64,000 bases of DNA from Scedosporium boydii (lineage: Eukaryota; Ascomycota; Sordariomycetes; Microascales; Microascaceae): assembly GCA_002221725.1 (NCBI GenBank), contig NJFT01000223.1:1-64000 (forward strand). Direction: 5' to 3'. Within the stretch, counting starts at the first letter, position 1; every line of letters begins with the position of its first letter. This document shows, piece after piece, positions 55,431-64,000 of this stretch. The position numbers were made by a program, and so were the translations under genes. The notes under the pieces were generated by a model. It did no database searches, was not told where the DNA came from, and was given only the letters and a program-made list of their open reading frames with translations.

Positions 55431-57848
55431 ATGGCAGGATCTCCAGGTCAGGGAACAGCCCAGGATCCTCTCGGCTTGAAGGTTGTTTACCGGCCATCAG
55501 GCGAGAGGAAGGTGGACATCATATTTGTCCATTGTCTCGGCCGGAGTAGTCAAGCGACCTGGTGCAAAAACGGCGACCCCGAGCTCTTTTGGCCCCTTCA
55601 ATTCCTACCTCGAGAGTCTGCTCTCAGTGACGCGAGGATTATAACCTACGGCTACAACGCGGACTTTCGATCCGGGGAAAAGTCAAGATGTCAATTTTGG
55701 ATTTTGCGAAAGGCCTGCTATATCATATGAAATATGGCCGGGATGACAGGGCGAAAGGGCTCGAAACACTGGAATTGGGTATGGTAAGTTTGCCCGCCCG
55801 CGTTTTGCACGGGCGCTCGCGGTAACCTTGTGTGTAGAAACCGATCATCTTCGTGGCCCATTCAATGGGCGGTATAATCGTAAAAGAGGTAATATGCCAA
55901 ATGTCTTGTTAAGCGTCGCGGAACCAGGACTGACCCCGGCGCACTCGGATTCACAGGCATATGTACTGGGGCAGAATGACCCTGCATACGAAGACATTAT
56001 CAGATCAATATCGGGCATTATTTTCCTCTCAACCCCTCATCGCGGAGCTAATCTCGCCAAGGTCCTCAATCGCATTCTTCAAGTATCCTTCGTTACGAAT
56101 CCGGCGAGGTTTATCTTGGAGCTTGCTAGTGATTCCAACGCGATAGAAAAGCTTAACGAGCAGTTCAGGCATCTAGTACCGAAACTGAACATCGTTTCCT
56201 TTTACGAAACTCGTCTGACACAGACGGTGAACAGAATAAGGAAGAAAAAGATGGTCAGTACAAACACCTGTCTCCCACTTATCAATGGCTAACCACCATC
56301 AGCTGACAAGCTGAGGCGCTGGGCAGATGGTTTTGGAAAAAGACTCATCCGTGTTGGGTTACCCTGGAGAGATATCAAGGCCCCTTGATGCAAACCACCA
56401 CGAAGTGTGCCAATACGAGAGCCGAGAGGATCCACGTTACATACCAGTTCGAAATGCGTTGGTTGCGCTGATAAATCATGCCAGCGCGAAAGGTAGTGTA
56501 TTCTGAATACTTCATTCCATGTCTGCAAATGTTTTGACATGCTGACCGGGATGTAGGGACCGCTAATGCTGAGGCCATCGAGCCATCAGTGCCAACTCCA
56601 TTGGTGCTCGCAAGTTTCGAAGAGAATCTTTCTGTCATAGAATCCCCGGAAATGGACTACTATTACTTCCGTGATCGATGGACTTTTGGCAGCTGCAAGT
56701 GGATACTTCACCACGCCGCATTCACGAATTGGGTAGAGGACTCTCATAGCAGCCCCCGAGTTCTCTGGATCCATGGCAACGCCGCCTGCGGAAAGTCAGT
56801 TTTGACTTCATTCATCATCGGTCACCTCGCCCAACTCGGGTTACCCTGCAATTACTTCTTCGTTCGTTTCAAAAATCCAAAGAAGCGATCTTTGAGCGTG
56901 GCCCTGGGTTCACTGGCATGCCAGATCGCTTGTTCCGTCCCTACATATGCGGATAAGCTCCGCAACCTGGGAGACGTGTTAACCAATCTCAATACGGCAG
57001 ATGCTTGGACTATCTGGCAGTCGCTATACAAGAAAGTCTTGTTTCAACTGAACATTCCGAGCCGTATATTTCTTGTTATTGATGGTGTTGATGAAGCTGA
57101 AAATCCTGGTTCGCTGATTCGACTCCTCGCCGACTTACACCTTGCTCATCTTCCCCTCCGCGTCCTCCTCGTGGGCCGGAAAACGCATGAGATTTTGTCC
57201 GGGCTCCAGAGGCTTGCGAAGCAAGTTCATATGCAAACCATCCAAGCGAAAGCGAACCGGGAGGATATTAGGTCGTACATCAACGGTGAGATGGATATCG
57301 CTATAGAATGTTCCTACCGCGATGATGTTACTGAGCAACTGCTTCAGCGTGCGCAAGGGAATTTTCTCTGGGTCCATCTAGTCGTGCAGAAGATCAACAC
57401 TTGCTATACCAAGCTCGCTATTGAGGATGCCCTCCGAGATCTGCCTTCCGGTATGAGTGCGATCTATGACAGAATGGCTTCTACCGTCAACTCACAGTCA
57501 AATGCGAGCGACCGCCGACTTGGTCTGAGTATACTGGGCTGGGTTACATGTTCTCGACGGATCTTGACTGTGAGCGAACTCGATCACGCACTGGAACAGG
57601 ACGGCCTCCTTGACATTCGTCGTACAATCGGGCAACTTTGTGGGGGCTTGGTGGCCATTGATGTCGAAGACAAGGTGTCTTTGATCCACGAAACAGCACG
57701 AGAGTATTTAACTCGAGAAGGACAAGCAGACCAACCTGTTCTTATTGAGTTAGTGACCACGAATAACAGCCTTTTTCTGAGGTGTACTCGCTGCCTCACG
57801 AACATTCTGAGATGCCGATTGAAGAATTTTTCAAACTACCTCCTCTGA
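55431..57848 (+). CDS. NLR-like protein: SesB-type hydrolase plus NACHT, no repeats
   Basis: From the ATG at 55431, five exons encode an N-terminal alpha/beta hydrolase of the SesB kind and a NACHT NTPase, the architecture of fungal NOD-like receptors. Hydrolase: VDIIFVHCLGR (normally GLGG, here Cys and Arg), YGYNADF, then FVAHSMGGIIVKE with the nucleophile Ser, and ISGIIFLSTPHRG. NACHT: P-loop HGNAACGKSV and Walker B FLVIDGVDEAE, then the helical WHD-like part (GWVTCSRRILTVSELDHAL, LIHETAREYL). The frame slips by one at the A-run 55678-55681; one extra A would restore SILDFAKGLLYHM. Introns follow at about 55789-55838, 55889-55956, 56254-56326 and 56496-56557. The usual ankyrin/WD/TPR tail is absent: the protein ends 57848. 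Such receptors trigger cell death on non-self cues. Confidence 0.78.
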
Positions 57849-57885
57849 CTATACATGAAGAAGTCAATAAATGAGGCTCGGCAAG

Positions 57886-58197
57886 TCACAGTCGTGTTCT
57901 CCTTTGAAGCACGCGCTTCTTGGCCATATTATCTTTCAAGGTCAAAATATGGGATTTTGGCCACTCCAACCATTTCTCATATTCATGGCCGACGAAATCC
58001 GTGATGCGAGACACTAAATGGTTAGGCCACCCTTGTACGAACCACGAATTCTTCATTGTCCCAAAAAGCACTGAATAATATGCTAAAATGAGCAGAGCAA
58101 GAGGGTCCCGCCTCCTAACGCGTATTTTGAAAGCGAGGGCTTCCGGTAGTGAGATGAGCCTGGTTAAGCAAATGGACAAAAATAAATGGGGTGGCAT
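57886..58197 (-). pseudogene. Orphan C-terminal fragment of a Zn2Cys6-type regulator
   Basis: The minus-strand frame reads like the closing helices of fungal C6 regulators (sterol-uptake-control group): PLALLILAYYSVLF, then NSWFVQGWPNHLV, then HEYEKWLEWPKSHI. Nothing upstream resembles the remaining 300-400 residues or a zinc cluster. It sits 37 bases from the stop of the NLR-like gene, tail to tail. It is a relic left by deletion or rearrangement. It does not look like the missing end of the regulator at 39-40 kb, which belongs to the other (fungal_trans/xylanolytic) branch. Confidence 0.5.
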
Positions 58198-58436
58198 TAT
58201 ATGAAGTGGGAGCCCCCCAGCTGCGACACGCGTGGCCAGCCAATGTTGGCGCGATGATAAAAACTAGCGACCTGGAAATCCCAATGCACAAAGTAGGCAC
58301 CCAAGGCCGGGATTTGTCGGGTCTCTAGGTTAGCCGATTCAGCGGGTTCGCTGCGCTTCAACTTCGATGACTGTCCCAATTCGTTAGTGGTTTGACGTGA
58401 GAGTAGGATGATCGAGTGGTTTTACGGAGCGCTCAC

Positions 58437-58580
58437 CAAAGTCGGGCCTCCTGTAAAGTACGGTAGCAAAGGTGACGTTCCCTTGAGATTCCTCCGGAGT
58501 CAGAGTGTCGGCGCGCCAGTAACAGCTCCAAAGAAGGAAAGAGCCAGAAAAGCGGCCGTGGTAGTTAGAATCTGAACCAT
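58437..58580 (-). pseudogene. Small secreted-protein relic with signal peptide
   Basis: The ATG at 58578-58580 opens a textbook signal peptide (MVQILTTTAAFLALSFFGAVTGAPT) that hits TGA at 58500-58502. One frame over, a protein-like continuation (TPEESQGNVTFATVLYRRPDFG) leads to a GTGAGC donor at 58436. A TATA-like TATAAATA lies about 125 bases upstream of the ATG. So a small secreted protein gene with a one-base break is likely; its later exons are not identified. Confidence 0.4.
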
Positions 58581-60480
58581 TTCCCCGAGTTGATGTAGAC
58601 GTTCCGCCGCTTGATTGATACAACCCGGCTTGAGTAAGAGGCAAGAGGTGGTTGTTGATGGGGAAACAGTCCAACGGACGAGATGAAGGGCGCGGAAGAC
58701 CACTATTTATACCCGTCGTCATGCAATGAGAATAAGAAAAGAAAAGTCAAAGGCCTAGCATGATTTCGCTTTCGTGGTGAAAGTAAGGCCCGTTGCTTGT
58801 GATGCATCGTCACGATCCCGCCTCCCTGCATGGCGAGCTTGCCTGCCACTTCTCCCGGCTTTGGAATGACGCCTGTCGACGCTGTAAGCTGATGAGAAGG
58901 TAAGCGCAGAACCGAAATGAGACAGATGCCCATTCAAGCCAATAAATTAATGTTCTGGCGTTGTCGGTGCTACAATAAAAAATGCATTTCTCCCTCCGAG
59001 AACTTGCCGGCTCTGGTGGCCTCCCGCTCGGCGCTCAGTCACGGGTGGCCGTCAACCAGCCGAAAGGATGTAAAGTGCATTGTGGCGATAAATAGAACAG
59101 ATGGATGGAGTGAGATTCATGGTCTTAGAAAGAAGGGGGGGGGGATCGAATTGGGCTGGATGACATACTGATTGGCCGCCGTCCATTTCATATCCAGAAA
59201 CGTATCAATCCGTCTGTCTTTCCCTTGAAGTCGACGTTCTTATAAGAAGTTTTGTTAAGTTTTTTCATCTTCATCACGATCAGTATTATCTAGTATATCC
59301 TCTTTACCCAGTTACTATCGTCATTAGTGTTATTCCTTTACAGCAGTAGATATTGTTCTTCTCCCCTCTTTTCAGTCAGTCTTTACAATCTATTATTCTT
59401 CTTACATTCCTGTGTCTTGTGCTCATGTTATTGATGTGCGACTCCAATACTTAAGCCCTGCTACTGGTACTATTGACCACTTCCACTCCATTGGAAGTGC
59501 TGTCTCTCGTTTCTTCAGTTTCTTTCCTATTGATCAACCGAGTCCGACGTTCCTTGAATCTGTAGGGAGCTTTGTGTGACGGTTCTCGACTGGTTCAGTT
59601 CTGACCATTGACCGACCACCCTCTTTTTGCTTTTTATCGATGTCTCGGCTGGGCCACACCAGTCTGTCTCAGTATCAATCGAGCTAATACAAATCCCGAG
59701 CCCGATTTAACGTAGAATCATATAAAAGACCTCTGCTAATCAATTCGTGTGTACCTAGTTCTACCTACGACTTTCGCGTTGGAACAAGAATGGAAGCTTT
59801 TTGAGAGCTGACTTTGGAGAGGGATCACCTTAGTCGAGCTGCTACTTAATTTATGACGAAGCCCTCCGACTGCTGCATCTTGCATTGCTACGTGACTTGG
59901 CAGACGGGACATTAGTTCAATGGCGAGAATGCACAAGGCGTTACTTGGGTTGTAAGTGGATGCTGTTGTCGACACAAAGCGCATGATGGAGCTATTTGGG
60001 CGGAAGCATGCATCCGGTGACGATGAGAACCCCTGACCCCATGGCCAAGGTCGACGCCAGCCGTAGCATTTACATACCTGCGGCTGGATGGAAGAATTTC
60101 CTGCTCCATTTACCCCAATTCCCTGGGCCCGAGCATGGAGACAAGCTAACAAATGTTAGGTAGAGGTACTACGATCTCTACATTGCTTTCGCCAAACCTT
60201 TTCGCTTCATTCAACCGTAAACGCTCGTTTTATGAGAGCAGAATGTCTACTTTCTGCTGAGTTAGCCTAGCGTAAGGCCCCTTGTAGCCGATCCGTTGAT
60301 TCCGTTCTCTCTCTAGTTCGTGGTACATCTTAGAGCAATGATAGCGGCGGCTGGCGTAGGGAATGGTCGCCTCAGAGGTTTGATTCTTTTAATTAGCTAG
60401 CGGAAGGCCCTCTTTTTATACAAAAGTTGTTTGTTGTAATAGTGATATCAATATTCTACCTTTTTAATACTGACAACTCC
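58581..60480. other. Intergenic 1.9 kb, no gene seen
   Basis: Contains a G-run (59133-59144) and a long T/C-rich region (59210-59480). A minus-strand 138-codon frame (59736-60152) has no domain and poor composition; I do not call it. Confidence 0.45.
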
Positions 60481-61777
60481 TTAAAGCCTTACGACGTACC
60501 TCCCCACAGCATCGCCTTTCTCGAGTGAGTCGATGCATGAGGGAATATCCTCTAGTTTCTTCTCGATTGTAATGGGTTTGACCTGCCCCTTGCGCACATA
60601 CTCGAGTGCCTCCTTGGTGTCCTCTATAGTGCCAGTGCTGGTACCCGTGAGCCGCACTGCCTTCGCGACAAAGTACTCGGGTCCGACGGCAAAGTTCATC
60701 TTTTGAGGAGCTACCAGATCATTGTTAGAGAATGAGGCGTGACTCGTGTGTGCTCTCGGGTTGCTTACTGATGCCGATACACACTATAACACCTCTCTTG
60801 CGGACGTATGTGATTGCCTGCTCGTAAGCCCTCGCACTCGAGCTGGTGACGAGGACACCGTGTGCACCGCCGTTTGTAATCTTGATTATTTCCGCTGCGA
60901 TGTCCTTGGTAATGAATTCGTATTAGTCCATCTCCCCGTAATGTACGTGACGACTATTTCTGACGTACCGTTGTCTTTAGGAAGTCCACCACGACGTCGG
61001 CACCTAGACTACGGCAGAGATCCTCTTTTCCCTTTCCACCATCAATAGCTAGGACCTTGAGACCTTGTACCTTGGCGTATTGGATGGCACTTTGAGATGA
61101 TGATTAGCGATTAGTGATCTTTCGAAATGCGAATTCGACTTACAAGTGGCCCAGTCCGCCGCCTGCACCGACAATAGCGACCCATTGCCCAGGAGAGAGG
61201 TCGGCGGTCCGAAGTGCACGATAGACAGTTGTACCTAGGTCCGATAAATGTTAAATTCGGCTGTGAGTGCGCTCAGTAGACTCAATCGAAGCTTACCGCC
61301 GCAAAGAACGGGCGCTGCTAAGACTGGATCCAGGTCCTCGGGCATACGCAACAAGTATTTGCTATCAACCAAGGTATACTCCGCCCAACACCCATCAACA
61401 TCCTTACCACTCAGCTCTCTTCGATCACAGAACTGCTCATTTCCATCCTGGCAGCCTTCGCACTGCCCACACCACCTGTATATCCAGCGATGCGCCACCC
61501 GATCGCCAATCTTCCATCCCTCGACATCAGGGCCTAGCTGCACGATGCGGCCCACGCCCTCATGCCCGCAAATATCAACTTTAGCCTGTAGGTAAGGGAC
61601 AGATCGCCGGATGAGATGCAGGTCCGTCGCGCAAACGCCCGTCGCCTCGATACGGACCAGGATCTGAGAACCCGCTGGCTGGGGAGTTGGGCGGTCGTGG
61701 ACGACGAGCTCGTGAGTGCCCTTGGCGAGGACAACCTTGGATGTTGGAGGCGGGATGATCATTTTTATCGTGTTCAT
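60481..61777 (-). CDS. Zinc-dependent alcohol dehydrogenase (AdhP class)
   Basis: The start is the ATG at 61775-61777 (a second Met follows five codons later). Exon 1 to 61306 carries the catalytic zinc Cys in GVCATDLH and the His-Glu pair in CGHEGVGRI, plus the structural zinc lobe [15 protein letters not shown]. Later exons give GTTVYRAL, the Rossmann loop [30 protein letters not shown], and VSSSARAY-like sequence ([18 protein letters not shown]), then the C-terminal exon to TAA at 60481-60483. At least four short introns, all in phase as far as I checked. All zinc ligands are present; expected to oxidise primary alcohols or reduce aldehydes with NAD in the cytosol. It resembles yeast Adh1-type tetramers. 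Confidence 0.9.
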
Positions 61778-62559
61778 ATGTGGCTGTAGAGATAGCTTCA
61801 GCTAGGACTAGGGATGAGCAATCTTAGGATTTCGCCTCCTAAAGTACGAATTGTGGTGCGTGACGTCGAAACAGTCCCGGATCCTCCCTGTTCGTGAACC
61901 CCACACCCCGCACGACTCGGCAGGGGCATGTGGAGAAGGCGGTTACATGCATCCGTCTGGGGATAAGTCCTTCACGAAATGTAAGTATTAATCACTCTCT
62001 GGCCACACAGCCAAAACGGGGATTTATCTCCCCAGGTTCTTCGCCGCAACCCCTGTAATATGGGCAAACGCGGACTGTGGTCTGCACTTTGTCAGGGTAC
62101 TAGATTGCCATTTACCATAATCCGGTGCATGCAACGTAAGACTCTAGTGGCTCTCTGATCCCCGCCCACTCCTACATAGGCTTGGATCCATGCTTCCGGG
62201 GCCCACTCAGTCTCACCGAGGACCAAGGCGCCGGCACACCCTAAAATTGCCATTCGCTTTTCCCCATGGGGAACTCAAGCAACCTGTCCCCGCTAGATCT
62301 GGATTGGCAGAGTATCATGGCACGAGCTGGATAGCAAGGATATTTTATATATAGAGAGAGTGAGACCTCCCAGGCACTGTCTCCTCTGTTTCTGCGATCT
62401 TCCTCGTGTTTCTGTACTGTCTCAGAGACCTAAGTTAGTCGGGTGCCCCGCAACTCTTTCAATTGTCCACTCCATCACCTCTTTATCCGTCGTGTAAGGG
62501 GGAATCGTGTTAACCATTGAAGCAATCCCCCAAGAGACTCTTTTCGAGTACTTTTCGCG
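61778..62559. other. Divergent promoter region
   Basis: About 780 bases between the divergent ADH and permease genes. A TATATATAG sequence near 62345-62357 is followed by pyrimidine-rich DNA, a plausible core promoter for the permease. Confidence 0.45.
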
Positions 62560-64000
62560 ATGTCCAATTCGCTGGACCAACGGGAGGAGTTCGCACCTGA
62601 TGACCTCGAGAAGCCACAGGTCGCCGAATTTGAAGTCGGCGATGACTTCGAGAAGAGTTCGAGGAAGCTGGTCCGCAAGTTCGATCTTCGCCTACTACCT
62701 ATCCTAGTGGCACTCTACGTGATGTCTTTTCTCGACCGCGTTAACATTGGTAATGCTCGTCTCTACAATTTCGAGGCTGACTTGGGCCTCAGTGGCAACG
62801 ACTACCAGCTCTGCGTGTCCATTCTCTTCGTCACTTACGTTGCGTTCGAGCTCCCCGTCAACATCTTCCTCAAGAAAATGGGTCCCAAGAACTTCATTCC
62901 TCTTGCTGCCACTTGCTGGGGCCTCGTCAGCATGTGCACAGGTCTCGTCCGCAACAAGGGTCAGCTCATCGGTCTCCGCCTGTTGCTAGGCCTCTTCGAG
63001 GCTGGGTTCTTTCCAGGTGTCAATTTCTATCTGACTTTTTGGTACCGTCGCTCGGAGTTGGGCGTGCGCATCTTCTACATGTTTACAGCCTCTGCTGCAG
63101 CGGGCTTCTCTGGAGGGCTTCTGGCCTATGCAATTGGTTTCATGGATGGCATTCGTGGATGGAGCGCCTGGCGTTGGGTTTTTGTTCTAGAGGGTATCCC
63201 CACAATTCTCCTCGGCATCGTGTCATACTTCATCCTCGCCAATGACCCCTTCTCCGCTACCTGGCTCGACGAAGAGGAGAAAAGGCTAGTGCAAACGCGC
63301 CGTGATCTCGACAAGACTAGCCTTGGCCCCGATGACGAGGATGGGAGGGTGCAGTGGGACCAAGTTATTGCCGCCTGTACAGACTGGAAGGTGATTGTCT
63401 TGTGCATTGCCCAGTTTGGCACTACAGTCATGCTTTACTCTTACTCGGTCTTCCTCCCAACCATCATCCGAGCGCTAGGGTACAGTGGCATTCAGACGCA
63501 GCTGCTAACGATTCCTTGCTATGCTACGGGCGCCGTGGTATATTGCGTAGTGGCGTTCATGTCGGACAGGATGTCGCGAAGGGGCATGTTCGCCGTGGCA
63601 GGGTGCATTGTTTCCTGTACGGGATATGCAATTCTGCTAGGTACGCCAGACCGCGGAGCTGGAGCGCAGTACGCGGGCACCATAATCGTGGCTGCAGGGC
63701 TGTACGTCGCGGTCGGAATAGGGCTGACGTGGATGCCCAATAATCTGCCGTCTCACTATAAGCGGGCCACAGGGCAGGGACTCGATTTTACTGTGGCCAA
63801 CTTATCAGGGATCGTATCCCCATTCATCTACAGGACGGGAGACTCTCCGCGATACGTGCTGGGACATGCTGTTACGTTTGGATGCGTGGCATATGCGGGA
63901 GTGCTGTTGGCGATTGTGTCGGTGTTGCTAAAGAGGGAGAATAAGAGGAGGGAACGTGGAGAGAGGGACTACATCCTCGAGGGTAAATCTGAGGCAGAGA
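62560..64000 (+). CDS. MFS anion:cation symporter (allantoate/nicotinate permease type), 3' partial
   Basis: The ATG at 62560 opens 480 codons with no intron or stop before the window ends. Typical ACS (Dal5/Tna1-like) permease: a charged cytoplasmic N-terminus, LVRKFDLRLLPILVALYVMSFLDRVNIGNAR for TM1, RLLLGLFEAGFFPGVNFYLTFWY in TM4-5, RWVFVLEGIPTILLGIVSYF in TM6, a long acidic central loop, and QGLDFTVANLSGIVSPFIY in the second half. Ten to eleven helices are inside the window and only a short tail is missing. The family imports allantoate, nicotinate, pantothenate, biotin precursors and related organic anions across the plasma membrane. Specificity cannot be read from sequence. Confidence 0.92.
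   Translation, partial: MSNSLDQREEFAPDDLEKPQVAEFEVGDDFEKSSRKLVRKFDLRLLPILVALYVMSFLDRVNIGNARLYNFEADLGLSGNDYQLCVSILFVTYVAFELPVNIFLKKMGPKNFIPLAATCWGLVSMCTGLVRNKGQLIGLRLLLGLFEAGFFPGVNFYLTFWYRRSELGVRIFYMFTASAAAGFSGGLLAYAIGFMDGIRGWSAWRWVFVLEGIPTILLGIVSYFILANDPFSATWLDEEEKRLVQTRRDLDKTSLGPDDEDGRVQWDQVIAACTDWKVIVLCIAQFGTTVMLYSYSVFLPTIIRALGYSGIQTQLLTIPCYATGAVVYCVVAFMSDRMSRRGMFAVAGCIVSCTGYAILLGTPDRGAGAQYAGTIIVAAGLYVAVGIGLTWMPNNLPSHYKRATGQGLDFTVANLSGIVSPFIYRTGDSPRYVLGHAVTFGCVAYAGVLLAIVSVLLKRENKRRERGERDYILEGKSEAE

Noticed and set aside
59736..60152. 138-codon minus-strand ORF
   Set aside because: No domain or conserved feature and no splice or promoter context; likely chance.
1..64000. CRISPR array, prophage or bacterial operon
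   Set aside because: No spaced direct repeats, no prokaryotic genes; introns and gene families are fungal throughout.

Overview
The window reads as nuclear DNA of a filamentous ascomycete (Pezizomycotina). Genes sit on both strands with no operons and carry short introns of about 45-110 bases with GT..AG ends. The families are also typical of this group: HET-domain proteins, an NLR-like hydrolase-NACHT protein, Zn2Cys6 regulators, a CFEM-like surface protein, a CreD/ApyA-type arrestin and an SRPK-like kinase. I could not narrow the class further. I saw no transposase, reverse transcriptase, rRNA, convincing tRNA or CRISPR array.

Layout. 0.1-6 kb: a terminal exon, a broken HSL-type esterase and a broken HET gene (minus strand). 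7-10.5 kb: a large low-complexity protein, probably nuclear. 10.5-15.9 kb: gene-poor, with a 9-bp minisatellite, a decayed MFS transporter and a 66-aa gene. 16-25 kb: a mostly intact block with a kinase, a CFEM-like gene with two possible C-termini, an arrestin, an SGNH esterase and a HIT protein. 25.8-37.4 kb: membrane proteins, a J-domain protein, and a membrane-protein ORF that runs almost directly into a 955-aa HET ORF. 38-42.7 kb: a dienelactone hydrolase and a Zn2Cys6 regulator, both cut off where they meet tail to tail, then a fungal DUF1338/HglS-type enzyme. 43.7-49.7 kb: a broken F-box/ankyrin gene, a quinone oxidoreductase and a damaged carboxylesterase. 50-64 kb: a VOC dioxygenase-like gene, an FAD monooxygenase, a fructosamine-kinase-like gene, the SesB-NACHT NLR-like gene, regulator and secreted-protein relics, a zinc alcohol dehydrogenase and an MFS permease that runs off the window end.

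Two themes stand out. First, allorecognition or innate-immunity-type genes (HET, TM-HET, hydrolase-NACHT, ankyrin) are scattered among small-molecule enzymes (esterases, DLH, FMO, VOC, ADH, HglS). Second, a large fraction of genes carry exactly one small lesion: one-base frameshifts, often at homopolymers, or a single stop. This is either a region under relaxed selection or residual indel error in a long-read assembly. Reads or RNA-seq would decide. Exon structures here are my manual predictions; family assignments rest on motifs I recognise, not on searches.
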